Of a DNA stretch of 23,608 nt, positions 7,822 through 15,853 are shown piece after piece. The position numbers were made by a program, and so were the translations under genes. The notes under the pieces are model-generated. The model was not told the origin of the DNA and ran no database searches. It was given only the letters and a program-made list of their open reading frames with translations. The stretch lies in assembly GCA_937901185.1 (NCBI GenBank), contig CALCHR010000218.1, positions 1 to 23,608 of the forward strand, given 5' to 3'. The stretch's first letter is position 1; each line of letters begins with the position of its first letter. This stretch comes from an uncultured Bacteroidales bacterium. Lineage in GTDB: Bacteria > Bacteroidota > Bacteroidia > Bacteroidales > Bacteroidaceae.

Positions 7822-8427
7822 TTACGTAGCGGAAGTTGCAGGGAAAACGGGAGCATTGAACCAGCCAGTGATAGTTGTCTTATCAGCTGTGCTGTGGTCC
7901 TGGTCCATTTCATACTTCCAAGGACGCACTGTCTTACTACCTACATTGTAGGACTTGTTAAGACGAACGAACTGACCTGAGATAGTGTCATTCTGGAAGT
8001 TGATGCTGTCGCCCTTGGTCTCATTAGCGTCCTCAGGTTCCATAAACTTGCCCTTATAGAGCCATACGTAACGGTAGTTACCGTTTGACTTAAGTGTACG
8101 GAAGCCCATAGCCATCCAAGGCGCTACATCGGAGTCACCGTATACAAGGCCGCCCTTAGCGTCAATTGTGTGACCAAGGAGGTCTGCCTTATTCTGTGTA
8201 GTGAGCTCATTTTTCTGAATCTCAACTTCGATTTTACCGAGAGTGGAAGCTGTTTCCATGGGACCATCATCAGCGAAGAGGGTTTCCTGTGAGCCGTTAG
8301 GGTTAATGTTGATAGACATAACGCCGGGTGCAGAAACTACTTCGCCGTACACAGGAGCTGTATCTACTGTGTCTTCGGTAGTCATAGGCGCATATACGAG
8401 ATGGTCGCAACCAATTCTTGTAGCCAT
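7822..8427 (-). CDS. Major tail tube protein (201 aa)
   Basis: The ATG at 8427 has AGGAGGAATT upstream. The sequence has the layout of phi13/YqbM-like major tail proteins: an opening with GCDHLVYAPMTTEDT, a central VMSININPNGSQETLFADDG, then KIEVEIQKNELTTQNKADLL, GHTIDAKGGLVYGDSD, APWMAMGFRTLKSNGNYRYV and WLYKGKFMEPEDANETK. These tube proteins stack as hexameric rings around the tape measure. It is placed between the tail terminator and the tail chaperones, as expected. A 36-base gap to the next gene holds only that gene's ribosome binding site. Confidence 0.92.
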   Translation of the reverse strand: MATRIGCDHLVYAPMTTEDTVDTAPVYGEVVSAPGVMSININPNGSQETLFADDGPMETASTLGKIEVEIQKNELTTQNKADLLGHTIDAKGGLVYGDSDVAPWMAMGFRTLKSNGNYRYVWLYKGKFMEPEDANETKGDSINFQNDTISGQFVRLNKSYNVGSKTVRPWKYEMDQDHSTADKTTITGWFNAPVFPATSAT

Positions 8428-8440
8428 ACTATAATTCCTC

Positions 8441-8833
8441 CTAATCTATTGTTGTAGTTATTCCAAGATTAAAGCCATAATGTGTACGGTCTTTATCATC
8501 TTGTAAGATTTTGTGTGGGGTTTGTCTTATATGGACTTGCCCCCATCTGGTAGGTGTAAGGTCAAGACGTTGTGATTCATCATAATTACGAAAAGCATCG
8601 AACAGCTTCTTGGCTAATGCCTGAGCAGCCGCGGCGCTCTTGTTTCGAACTACAACTTGTACTGACCTGTGCACCACAGTAGTGTAAGGCGAAACTGGGT
8701 CGCCTTTATATTCGTGAAGTGAAACGATGTCATCAGGGGATTCGGGCTTAAAGTCTCTAAAGACATCTATACCGTCACCCTTGACTAAACCCTTACCACT
8801 GAGATACGTTACAATGTCTTCAAGTAAAGTCAT
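8441..8833 (-). CDS. Tail terminator / minor capsid-type protein (130 aa)
   Basis: The ATG at 8833 has AGGAGGTACTTA upstream. The protein opens with a short helix (MTLLEDIVTYLSGKGLVKGD), followed by a beta strand with RSVQVVVRNKSAAAAQALAK, a helix KLFDAFRN, and a closing strand GFNLGITTTID. This alternation is typical of the Minor_capsid_3 / tail terminator fold that caps the tail tube and fixes its final length. Position, just before the tail tube gene, agrees. It is assigned by pattern and gene order rather than by a unique motif. Confidence 0.75.
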   Translation of the reverse strand: MTLLEDIVTYLSGKGLVKGDGIDVFRDFKPESPDDIVSLHEYKGDPVSPYTTVVHRSVQVVVRNKSAAAAQALAKKLFDAFRNYDESQRLDLTPTRWGQVHIRQTPHKILQDDKDRTHYGFNLGITTTID

Positions 8834-8846
8834 TAAGTACCTCCTA

Positions 8847-9275
8847 TCACGTATTTATTGCAGCTTGTACATGCTTGATAACTGTACGAGGGAATCGCTG
8901 CGCTGCAAAAGCTCTTATAGGGTTCTCCAAGAACTTTGCATTGCCCTGAATGTGCAGAGCGGAAAGGTCCTCGTGTACAGCAACCATATATGAAGAAGCT
9001 CGTTTACCAGTCTTTGGATTTACAGGGTCGCCGTTGCCACCGTAGCCAATAACTGCTTTCCACTTGATTTTGTAGTTTCCTGTTATTTCCCAGAACTGAC
9101 TCAAAGCGAGCGTATTAGTCTCACGAGGTACTTGGCTTAAGCTATCATCAGATATGATATTACACGCTTCTACAAGTGCTTTTCTCGAACCATTACCGAC
9201 CTTAGACACCATAGCTTCGCAGTTGGCGTAGAATTCGTTTAGCTGCTTATGTGTTAAATTCATAGTGACTCTCAT
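8847..9275 (-). CDS. HK97 gp10-like tail completion protein (142 aa)
   Basis: The start at 9275 overlaps the stop of the upstream gene (TAATG), with GGTGG about 9 bases before; a second ATG four codons in is possible. The sequence shows the hallmarks of gp10-like neck proteins: an N-terminal helix (KQLNEFYANCEAMVSKVGNG), QVPRETNTLALSQFWEI, then VIGYGG and a YMVAVHEDLSALH segment, closing with a helix AAQRFPRTVIKHVQAAI. Such proteins join the connector to the tail. The order adaptor, head closure, gp10-like, terminator, tube is the standard siphovirus neck order. Confidence 0.8.
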   Translation of the reverse strand: MRVTMNLTHKQLNEFYANCEAMVSKVGNGSRKALVEACNIISDDSLSQVPRETNTLALSQFWEITGNYKIKWKAVIGYGGNGDPVNPKTGKRASSYMVAVHEDLSALHIQGNAKFLENPIRAFAAQRFPRTVIKHVQAAINT

Positions 9276-9583
9276 TAGACGTGCACCACCTTTATGTCAG
9301 GTTTGCCTCTTCTAAAGAAGGTATCAATGGCTTGTATAGGAAGCCATTCACTGTCAACTTGAACTTCATCTAAGATAGATATTTGTTTGTTACCATCAAT
9401 GTAAAAATGATGGTTTGTTAAGACGTCAGCTCCAAGAGAGTTTCGAACGTATTTTGCTTCAAACACTGGATAAGAGTCTATTGTAATAGGCTCCTTAAAA
9501 GTTTTATCACCAGTGCCGCTGCGCTTTTCAAATGGTCTTATACTAACCGGAACGTCCATCCATTCCTTTAAGCTTTCGTACAT
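9275..9583 (-). CDS. Head closure / minor capsid protein (102 aa)
   Basis: The start was set at ATG 9583 because GGAGGTATTGAT precedes it; the open frame runs 43 codons further upstream but only over the previous gene. The protein reads as a small beta-barrel: VPVSIRPFEKRSGTGDKTFK, ITIDSYPVFEAKYVRNSLGA, HHFYIDGNKQISILDEVQVD, EWLPIQAIDTFFRRGKPD. The closing pattern, a strand followed by a short basic segment and KVVHV, resembles stopper-like head closure proteins. The gene is between the adaptor and the gp10-like gene, and its ATG is one base after the adaptor's TGA. Confidence 0.7.
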   Translation of the reverse strand: MYESLKEWMDVPVSIRPFEKRSGTGDKTFKEPITIDSYPVFEAKYVRNSLGADVLTNHHFYIDGNKQISILDEVQVDSEWLPIQAIDTFFRRGKPDIKVVHV

Positions 9584-9584
9584 A

Positions 9585-9962
9585 TCAATACCTCCTACGC
9601 CACGGAGGATTGTTCTGCATGCCTTTGCTAAAGACCTTAGGATAGGCATATCGCGGAAGTGATATTCCTTTAGCAGCGAGCTTGCGTTTGTACTCAGCCG
9701 CTTGTGATTCAAAGAACTGTAAGCGTGATGTTGGGTCTTCTGACTGAGGGCCTAACGAACGCTTAATAGCTCTTGCAAATATTGTTGCAGCTTGCAGAAA
9801 TAAGTGGTAGCGCAGTAAAGTAATGTCTTTACCATACTGAGCAATGAGGTAGTCTATTTCCTCATCCTGCATGATGGGAGTATTCTCATTGGTATCACCA
9901 AGTAGAAATCTACACTCATCAAGCTGACTCATTGAAGGGTCACCAGAATATGAAAAAGACAT
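9585..9962 (-). CDS. Head-tail connector (adaptor) protein (125 aa)
   Basis: The ATG at 9962 follows AAGGAGGTGACGTT. The N-terminal motif DPSMSQLDECRFLLGDTNEN, then IMQDEEIDYLIAQYG, is the hallmark of gp6/YqbG-like adaptors that dock under the portal ring. A long helix with ATIFARAIKRSLGPQS follows, and then a helix with SRLQFFESQAAEYKRKLA. The end, MQNNPPWRRRY, is basic. Its stop TGA is almost in contact with the next gene's ATG. Confidence 0.85.
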   Translation of the reverse strand: MSFSYSGDPSMSQLDECRFLLGDTNENTPIMQDEEIDYLIAQYGKDITLLRYHLFLQAATIFARAIKRSLGPQSEDPTSRLQFFESQAAEYKRKLAAKGISLPRYAYPKVFSKGMQNNPPWRRRY

Positions 9963-9974
9963 AACGTCACCTCC

Positions 9975-10298
9975 TTAGCTCTCGGCAGTTACAACTACCT
10001 TTACAACTTTAGGAACCTCTTTGGGTTCCTCATCAGACTTACTGGTAGACACATCAACAGATGCAGATGCATCTACTCCATTGTTCTTATTTTCATCTTT
10101 GGGTTCCTCTTGCTTAAGAGTAACACCAAACTTCTCTTTGAAGTACTCAGCCCATTGGTTGAAGTTATGCGCGTTAATTTCTATAATGGTATTGTCCTTC
10201 AAGCGAGTCTTAAACCACTTAGTACTCTCGGGCTCTACTACAGAACCCGGGAGTACCATCTGGTTATAGTTTCTAAACGCTCGTTTAGCTACGTACAT
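9975..10298 (-). CDS. Small protein between capsid and adaptor (107 aa), function unknown
   Basis: The start was set at ATG 10298, which overlaps the stop of the capsid gene (TAATG); the open frame extends 14 codons further into the capsid gene but has no better site. The N-terminal half, with AKRAFRNYNQMVLPGSVVEP and ESTKWFKTRLKDNTIIEI, looks like a small beta domain. The C-terminal third is a low-complexity tail of Lys, Glu, Ser, Asp and Val, with EEPKDENKNNG, ASASVDVSTSKSDEEPKEV and KVVKVVV. Small proteins like this often sit after the major capsid gene in Bacillota phages. No function can be assigned. Confidence 0.7.
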   Translation of the reverse strand: MYVAKRAFRNYNQMVLPGSVVEPESTKWFKTRLKDNTIIEINAHNFNQWAEYFKEKFGVTLKQEEPKDENKNNGVDASASVDVSTSKSDEEPKEVPKVVKVVVTAES

Positions 10299-11275
10299 TA
10301 ACCTACGATATCCTTGAAGAAGATACCAAGGTCCGCGCACACCTTCTTAACGTCGAACGCAATCTCACCTTCGATACGCTCTGTACCAAGGCCAAGCTGG
10401 TCCATAGGAAGGCGTACGATACGGTTGCCGTACGCGCCGGAACCTTCAAGACCAGTCCATGCAAAGATGTAACCAGCGGAAGGCTTACGGAGAGCGGGAC
10501 GAGGAGCAGAGTAGCAAAGGAGAGCATTCTTGCCCATGATGAAGCCAACAGAATCTGCTGCACCCTTAGCTGCTGTGTTAACTACACCCCAAGCTACATA
10601 TACGTGCTCAACTTCGAACAACGTAGCAAGAAGGTCTGTAGTAACGATACCCTTCTGAGTATACTTGATACGGTCGAGGATATCTTCGTGGTTCTTAAGC
10701 GCATTGAAAGCGTAAGGAGAAAGAACCAAAGTGTTAGGCTTGAAGCCTGTCTCAGAAGCCATCTTTACAGAGGCATCTGTGATGTCCTTGATAGGATTGG
10801 ATGTGGGAAGGTCCCACTTAAGTGTCTGGCTGTCTGTGGGAGAAGAAGTTGCACCAGCAATCTCTGTACCCCATACGCCAGTTGTGAAGAACTTAGAAGC
10901 CCATTCCATCTCGCGTCTGATAAGCATCTTCTGAGATACGAAGTCAGTTGCGTCTGTGTCAGCATCAAGGGGTTCGTCATAGTTAACGCGCTCCTCTTCT
11001 GTGATATCCTTGTGGAAAGCATGCTTTCTGCAGTAGTAGGGGTCGGAAGCCTCTACACCGTAGTCGCCGCCAGCGGACTCTGTACCAGCGCCACGAACCT
11101 GAGCTTCGTCACGCATGAAGTCACCTTTGTTATAAACGTAGAAAACGTCAGACTGTCTCTTTACAGGGACAATGGGGAAAACTTTGTCTGCGATGAATGC
11201 AGACGCATCCTGTAGATAAGCTACAGAAATATTAGTTAAGGCTCTGTCGATATGAGCATCCTGCATTTTAGGCAT
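10298..11275 (-). CDS. Major capsid protein (325 aa)
   Basis: The ATG at 11275 has AGGAGGTAAGAATAA upstream. The sequence has the pattern of a major capsid family common in Bacillota and Bacteroidota phages: SVAYLQDASAFIADKVFPIV, DVFYVYNKGDFMRDEAQVRG, AGTESAGGDYGVEASDPYYC, HKDITEEERVNYDEPLDADT, and an EMEWASKFFTTGVWGTE helix. Later come PNTLVLSPYAFNALKNHEDI and LATLFEVEHVYVAWGVVNTA. It is expected to adopt the HK97 fold and assemble under the upstream scaffold and protease. Only an 11-residue lead precedes the first helix, so no delta domain is fused; that role would fall to the separate scaffold. Confidence 0.92.
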   Translation of the reverse strand: MPKMQDAHIDRALTNISVAYLQDASAFIADKVFPIVPVKRQSDVFYVYNKGDFMRDEAQVRGAGTESAGGDYGVEASDPYYCRKHAFHKDITEEERVNYDEPLDADTDATDFVSQKMLIRREMEWASKFFTTGVWGTEIAGATSSPTDSQTLKWDLPTSNPIKDITDASVKMASETGFKPNTLVLSPYAFNALKNHEDILDRIKYTQKGIVTTDLLATLFEVEHVYVAWGVVNTAAKGAADSVGFIMGKNALLCYSAPRPALRKPSAGYIFAWTGLEGSGAYGNRIVRLPMDQLGLGTERIEGEIAFDVKKVCADLGIFFKDIVG

Positions 11276-11291
11276 TTATTCTTACCTCCTA

Positions 11292-11642
11292 TTAAATCTT
11301 AACTGTAATGAGCTGACCAGCTTCGGTTGCTGCTGTGATTGCAACACCGATACCGTTATCAGCAGCTGTGATGGCTCTACCGGAAGCATCGGATGCTACG
11401 GAAGCGCCGGAAGCAACAGCAGCGCCAGCTTCAACAATCATAAGACCGTCTGCAATCTCAACGATGCGGTCGTTCTTTGTGAGCTCGTCAGCAGTTACTT
11501 CGTTCATGGAGACACCTACAATTTTGGTGCTCGCTGTTGCCTGAATTGCTTTATCATTCGCCACAGATACAAATCTGTTACGCGCAACTGCGCCGCCAGC
11601 AGGCAAACTGAAGCGCAAGCCGGGAATTTCGTATGCGTACAT
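11292..11642 (-). CDS. Capsid decoration (cement) protein, DUF2190-like (116 aa)
   Basis: The ATG at 11642 overlaps the scaffold stop codon, with GGAGGTACTAACTA upstream. Composition is Ala/Val/Gly-rich with repeated short strands: RFSLPAGGAVARNRFVSVAN, ATASTKIVGVSMNEVTADEL, IVEIADGLMIVEAGAAVASG, ASVASDASGRAITAADNG, AGQLITVKI. This matches small cement proteins that trimerise on the capsid outside, encoded just before or after the major capsid gene. The segment with ASGRAI is typical of DUF2190-type proteins. No cleavage motif is seen. Confidence 0.75.
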   Translation of the reverse strand: MYAYEIPGLRFSLPAGGAVARNRFVSVANDKAIQATASTKIVGVSMNEVTADELTKNDRIVEIADGLMIVEAGAAVASGASVASDASGRAITAADNGIGVAITAATEAGQLITVKI

Positions 11643-12505
11643 TAGTTAGTACCTCCGTTCAAGTATTCTTTGTAGAGTTCGGGATTTTCTTTAATCACGA
11701 TACCGATTGCTTTCTGCTTAGTAACAGAATCTCTTACTGCAACTTTTTCAGCTTCAGCTTCAATCTTGCTCCAAGCATCTTTGTCTGTCTTACCCTTGCC
11801 GGACTTGCCGACTTCAGTAAGTACTGTACCCTCGATAGCCGCAGCCACAGAAGTGAGAACTTCAACAACGGCAGGGTCACAGCTCTTAAGAATTTGTACC
11901 AAAGTTGTCTGCTCTACAGGCAGCGCCTTAAGAGTAGCAGCCTTAGCAACAGCTTCAGCGTCACGCTTTTCTTCAGCGGCTTTTCTTACCTGCTCTTCAG
12001 CGGCTTCTTTCTGAGCGCGCATTTTCATAAACTCGCCACGGAGTGCTTCAGGAAGAGACTTGATAACTTCATCTTCGTCAAAGCTGAGACTTTTCTTGGT
12101 TTTGCCACAAACAGAGCAAACGCCTTCTTCATTAGCCTCTCCATCACAAGTGCAGGGACCATCCTTCGCTTTAAGAGTTTCAAGTTCTTCATTAGCTTTC
12201 GCCAATGCTTCATTTGTCTCATTAATGGTTGTAGCCTGAGTAGAAATTGTTACTTCCTGTTCATCAGCTCTCTTGTTAGCAGCTTCAAGGTCTTCACGCG
12301 CTTTAGAGAGTTCACTATTGAGTTCATCAATATGATGCTGTACTACTTCAGCGTGTTCAGGTTTAAGCTTGCTAAGAATTTCCGAGAATTCCATAGGTGC
12401 ATTCTTCTCCTTTCTCTTAAAAACTTCTATGAAGGCAGCTGAATTCGCGCCCTCATCAACGAGGTCAACTCGGTCAACGACCAAATCTTCAAGAATATAT
12501 GGCAT
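11642..12505 (-). CDS. Scaffold-like protein with an XkdF-type N-terminus and a CxC/CxxC cluster (287 aa)
   Basis: The start was set at ATG 12505 because GGGAGGCGATATA directly precedes it; the frame is open to 12538 without a better site. Residues 8-32 (LVVDRVDLVDEGANSAAFIE) match the segment that normally closes XkdF-like prohead proteases (a VslVD-GAN pattern). From about residue 50 to 115 and again about 150-205 the sequence is a charged coiled coil (SELSKAREDLEAANKRADEQ, KAAEEKRDAEAVAKAATLKA), as in capsid scaffolds. Between the coils is a cysteine cluster (C118, C120, C130, C133 in CTCDGEANEEGVCSVCGK) that could bind a metal. The protein lies between the protease and the decoration and capsid genes. 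The scaffold role is inferred from gene order and coiled coils. Confidence 0.75.
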   Translation of the reverse strand: MPYILEDLVVDRVDLVDEGANSAAFIEVFKRKEKNAPMEFSEILSKLKPEHAEVVQHHIDELNSELSKAREDLEAANKRADEQEVTISTQATTINETNEALAKANEELETLKAKDGPCTCDGEANEEGVCSVCGKTKKSLSFDEDEVIKSLPEALRGEFMKMRAQKEAAEEQVRKAAEEKRDAEAVAKAATLKALPVEQTTLVQILKSCDPAVVEVLTSVAAAIEGTVLTEVGKSGKGKTDKDAWSKIEAEAEKVAVRDSVTKQKAIGIVIKENPELYKEYLNGGTN

Positions 12506-12558
12506 TATATCGCCTCCCTCTATTAATATTATATGCAAATTTGCTCGCGATTATGTCC

Positions 12559-13095
12559 TCAAGTTTTCACTCTTCTACAAGTGCCTTGAATTGAGAACAT
12601 CTTATAAGTTCCGTCTTTAACTTTAGCAAAGACTTCCTTATCGTGTACTTTAACAGTGATGAACCAGCCCTGAGGAACAGCGCCCTCTGGAATACCAATT
12701 GCTTCCTGTTTTTCCTTAGTGAAAACGATTGATTCTACAACCGTACCCACAGCTCCACCATCATGCATAACACCAGACTCTCTGTAGTTAAGCATAAAAC
12801 CGATAGCCGCTTTCTCAAGAGTCTCAGGAGCAATAACGTCGTCCTGCCAGTCAAGTGGAATAGAACCATCTGCATTAACGGAAACATTCGCCCAACCGGA
12901 TACGAGCTGCTCAGACTCTTTTGCTTTGTAAAGATTGAAGCCTATATCTACATACACTTCATCATCTTTGACGGGAATTTCATCTGTGATATAGACGCTT
13001 TCCTCGCACGTTACGCTATGACGACAACCTTGGTCGTCATAGTAGGTTTGTGTACTTCTGTTGTTGAAGCACTTATCGCTGATTAAGATACCCAT
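12559..13095 (-). CDS. XkdF-like prohead maturation serine protease (178 aa)
   Basis: The ATG at 13095 follows AGGAGGTAATGT. Domain features fit the XkdF family: SGWANVSVNADGSIPLDWQD, IAPETLEKAAIGFMLNYRES, GVMHDGGAVGTVVESIVFTK, PQGWFITVKVHDKEVFAKVK and a YKMFSIQG close. Candidate catalytic residues by analogy with HK97-type prohead proteases are H111 (in MHDG) and S168 (in FSIQG), with E121 as a possible third. The gene is after the portal and before the scaffold, as in phages whose protease trims scaffold and capsid during head maturation. The protein stops at RVKT, earlier than usual: the VslVD-GAN segment that generally follows is at the start of the next gene. The first 60 residues (with C9, C24 and C30) are not recognised. 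Confidence 0.85.
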   Translation of the reverse strand: MGILISDKCFNNRSTQTYYDDQGCRHSVTCEESVYITDEIPVKDDEVYVDIGFNLYKAKESEQLVSGWANVSVNADGSIPLDWQDDVIAPETLEKAAIGFMLNYRESGVMHDGGAVGTVVESIVFTKEKQEAIGIPEGAVPQGWFITVKVHDKEVFAKVKDGTYKMFSIQGTCRRVKT

Positions 13096-13106
13096 ACATT
13101 ACCTCC

Positions 13107-14456
13107 TTATGTGTATACTTTGTCATTCTGCTCAAACAGCTTTTCATTAGTGTCTTTGAACTCATCATCTACTGGCTCTTCCTTCTTGCCCTGATTTTCA
13201 TAAACATTCTTGAAAGTATCATTGTCAAGTTCAGGGAAGCTGAGCACGTGTCTGAGGTGTTTCATAAGAGCTTGGTCACCGGAGATGTCTAAGCCCATAG
13301 CACGAAGCATAAGAGCAAGTTCAGAAAGTGTAGGTGTTTGAATCTTAGTAGGTGTAATCTTAGGCAAGCCACTGAGACCCGTGAAAGTATTGAACCTAAA
13401 CAAGTCAGGTACGGCCTTAGCATTGAATACATCTGAGATGTTAGCGAGCTGCGACTGCAGTGCCGCTGCAAGCAATGACTGCTTGGTCTCTGCAAGGGCA
13501 AAAGAGCCAGACTTGTTACCAAGAAGTATGATGTCGGACAAAAGAGTAATGGCTATACGGTTATCGTAACGCTCAATTGTGCTTCCGATATCTATCTGTC
13601 TAGAAGAACCTGATGTAAGAAGCTTAAGCTCCCAACCATGAGGAAGAAGCATACCTTCTTCACTATCACGGCGTATAGCAGCTACAAGCTCTTCTGCTTG
13701 CGTGCGCATCTTCACCATCTGGGGGTCTTGGTCATTCCACAAGTCAAGTCCCTCAGGAGCAGTAAGTACAGGGAAACCTGCGAGGTCACGTTCAATGCCG
13801 ATACCCTCAATCTCTTCAAAGTGCTTCTTGAAGAACCAGCTTCTATAGGCATTTCTCAAAAGAGATTTGCCCTCAGGATTCTCCTTGCTAACGCGCGTTC
13901 TGAAGAGAAGGCCCTTAGACATAGGAATAGTCACAGGTATGAAGTCAGGTTCGCAACACTGAATAAACGCTTTAACGTCACCTTCTTCATCAAACTCCCA
14001 GCCCTCAAGAGATGACTGTGAGCGTATAGGCATACGTCTCCAGCCTATTCTACCATCAGAATGTTTACTGCGATACTTCGCATTAGTCTCGTCAGGGCCT
14101 CTGCGCACCTTGTAGACAATCTCGTGGAAGCTAAAACCATAAGTGAGCATAGAAAGAATCTCACTAATTGTGTTAGCCCAAGATGTGTCCATATCATCCA
14201 TACAACTTGCAAGGAACTCTGCGGCTTCTTTATCAGCAGGGCTGTCGCCAGCAGGTTCTACACGCCATTCGACACCACGAATGAGCATCTCAGCCAGGTA
14301 CAAAACAGCACCTATAACAGCATCGTTATCACTCATCTCCTGATAAATTTTAGCCGCGCGCGGCCAGCGCAACTCGGGAAGAAACTCTTCATAGATATAC
14401 GGTCCGTAGTGTCTAAGACCTGTAACACCGAGCTGCTTAAAGTTTACATTTTTCAT
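13107..14456 (-). CDS. Portal protein, DUF935-like (449 aa)
   Basis: The ATG at 14456 follows GGCGGTGA about 8 bases upstream and lies 8 bases after the terminase stop codon. The sequence carries features of DUF935 / Mu gp29-like portals: KIYQEMSDNDAVIGAVLYLA, MLIRGVEWRVEPAGDSPADK, EILSMLTYGFSFHEIVYKVR, GRIGWRRMPIRSQSSLEGWE, RTRVSKENPEGKSLLRNAYR, SWFFKKHFEEIEGIGIERDL and a channel-helix region around DNRIAITLLSDIILLGNKSG. A dodecameric portal forms the DNA entry channel and docks TerL. The closing 50 residues are charged and probably flexible. Length fits the family. Confidence 0.9.
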   Translation of the reverse strand: MKNVNFKQLGVTGLRHYGPYIYEEFLPELRWPRAAKIYQEMSDNDAVIGAVLYLAEMLIRGVEWRVEPAGDSPADKEAAEFLASCMDDMDTSWANTISEILSMLTYGFSFHEIVYKVRRGPDETNAKYRSKHSDGRIGWRRMPIRSQSSLEGWEFDEEGDVKAFIQCCEPDFIPVTIPMSKGLLFRTRVSKENPEGKSLLRNAYRSWFFKKHFEEIEGIGIERDLAGFPVLTAPEGLDLWNDQDPQMVKMRTQAEELVAAIRRDSEEGMLLPHGWELKLLTSGSSRQIDIGSTIERYDNRIAITLLSDIILLGNKSGSFALAETKQSLLAAALQSQLANISDVFNAKAVPDLFRFNTFTGLSGLPKITPTKIQTPTLSELALMLRAMGLDISGDQALMKHLRHVLSFPELDNDTFKNVYENQGKKEEPVDDEFKDTNEKLFEQNDKVYT

Positions 14457-14464
14457 TTAGTTAT

Positions 14465-15838
14465 TCACCGCCTCGTTCCAAATTTTTTCCAAGTACTGCC
14501 TCCCGCCTTCTTAAGGCTGGTAGGAACCCTTTGTAGTGTACTTGAACGGAAATGATTAAAAGCTCCGGAGAAACCGTCTACCGTGTCATCGTGGGCACCG
14601 TAAGGGAATAAGTCGGCTTCATCCATGAATGGTAGTGTGTTACGACATCTATCAGAGATGAACACACGCCCTGCCTGTGATGCTGCTGAAGCAGCTCTTG
14701 CACGTTCTACCTTAGAACCAGTAGAAACTACACCTGCAAAGTCATAGCCAGCGAGAACTTTTCTCGCATAATGGTCGATAGTAATAATACCGGACGAGCC
14801 CGGTTCTTGCTCCATACGTATAGCGCAAGAATAACCGTCAAGCTCCGCAGCGGCTCTTATGATTTCTTCAAGCTCGCCGGGCTTCTTCTGTACTCGGATA
14901 ATATCCTCTATCCAGTACATACCCTGATAATGCGCCAGCTTAAAACCTACAGACCAGTCTGGCTCTCTTTTGTTCTTGCCCTTACGCTTTGCAGGGTCAG
15001 TACCAGCCAAGTCCCAGAAACGTACGTGCTGCGCTGCAAGGGGTATCTCGTGTCGAGGCACAATCTGGAACCAATGTCTATCAAACAAGTCACCGTTTGA
15101 CTTAATCTCCCAGTTACCATTGAGCAGCTGTTCTCTTTCTACGGGGTCAAGCTCTTTAAGAGCCTCTCTGTATGCGTCAGCATCAAGATAGGGGTTATCA
15201 TTCAAACCAGCACCTATAAAGATACGACCGTTCTCTTTGCCTTCTACAAAGAATCTCTGGTAGTAGTACTCACCATACATTCCACCAGGGTTACAGGTAG
15301 CTCTAAAGCGAAGAGGTACTTGCAGGTCTTTCGACTTACGCAGACGAGAGAACATATATCTGTAGTTAGATGGCGATATGTGGGTACACTCGTCCATTCC
15401 TATATACTGGAATTCAGCACCCTGATAACGGTAGCAGTCATTGTCCGACTCAAGGTAACCGAAGTTAAGCGTAGCACCGGATGGGAATGTATACTGCTTT
15501 TCTTTCTCAGACCACTTTACTTCCTTGGTTTCTACAAACGGCATCAACCATTGCTTCGACAAGTCAATCAATGCGTTAGGAAGAGAAAGGTCCGCGTACG
15601 TTCTACGGAACAGAATAGCAGAATATCCGGGGATATCTACAAACTGAAGAGCACCCATAAGCTGAGCGACCGATTTACCACCACCAGCGGCACCACCATA
15701 TAGAATCTCTTTAGTGTCATTCATAAGTAAGAATGCACGCTGTTTTGGTGTCGGGTCAAACGGAATGTATTTAGTTAGACGCGGAGTTAACAATCTCTGC
15801 AGCGTTGTATAATCAACATTGGACAAGTCGAAGTCCAT
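14465..15838 (-). CDS. Terminase large subunit, TerL (457 aa)
   Basis: The ATG at 15838 follows AAGGGGGTACAACC. The ATPase domain is clear: Walker A GGAAGGGKS at residues 48-56, Walker B with YIGMDE at 145-150 (D149, E150), and the coupling motif RATCNPGG at 179-186. The nuclease half begins with VRFWDLAGTDP near residue 272 (D276 a probable metal ligand) and ends with GAHDDTVDGFSGAFNHF, a common TerL C-terminal motif. The enzyme packages DNA through the portal and cuts it. The gene is followed directly by the portal. A small terminase gene is not next to it: the upstream neighbour is the holin. Confidence 0.96.
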   Translation of the reverse strand: MDFDLSNVDYTTLQRLLTPRLTKYIPFDPTPKQRAFLLMNDTKEILYGGAAGGGKSVAQLMGALQFVDIPGYSAILFRRTYADLSLPNALIDLSKQWLMPFVETKEVKWSEKEKQYTFPSGATLNFGYLESDNDCYRYQGAEFQYIGMDECTHISPSNYRYMFSRLRKSKDLQVPLRFRATCNPGGMYGEYYYQRFFVEGKENGRIFIGAGLNDNPYLDADAYREALKELDPVEREQLLNGNWEIKSNGDLFDRHWFQIVPRHEIPLAAQHVRFWDLAGTDPAKRKGKNKREPDWSVGFKLAHYQGMYWIEDIIRVQKKPGELEEIIRAAAELDGYSCAIRMEQEPGSSGIITIDHYARKVLAGYDFAGVVSTGSKVERARAASAASQAGRVFISDRCRNTLPFMDEADLFPYGAHDDTVDGFSGAFNHFRSSTLQRVPTSLKKAGGSTWKKFGTRR

Positions 15839-15853
15839 GGTTGTACCCCCTTT

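Noticed and set aside
10604..11215. Plus-strand open frame (203 codons) opposite the capsid gene
   Set aside because: Cys-rich unstructured sequence typical of an antisense shadow; the capsid gene on the other strand is certain.
11633..12442. Plus-strand open frame (269 codons) opposite the scaffold gene
   Set aside because: It is Phe/Ser/Leu-rich as expected from the antisense of a Glu/Lys/Ala coiled coil, with no ribosome binding site and no domain.
12528..12533. TATAAT on the minus strand just upstream of the scaffold gene
   Set aside because: No -35 element at 16-18 bases and no extended -10 TG at the right place; AT-rich spacer between genes explains it.
12506..12538. Earlier start for the scaffold gene at 12538
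   Set aside because: The strong GGGAGGCGATATA site lies within that extension and points to the ATG at 12505.
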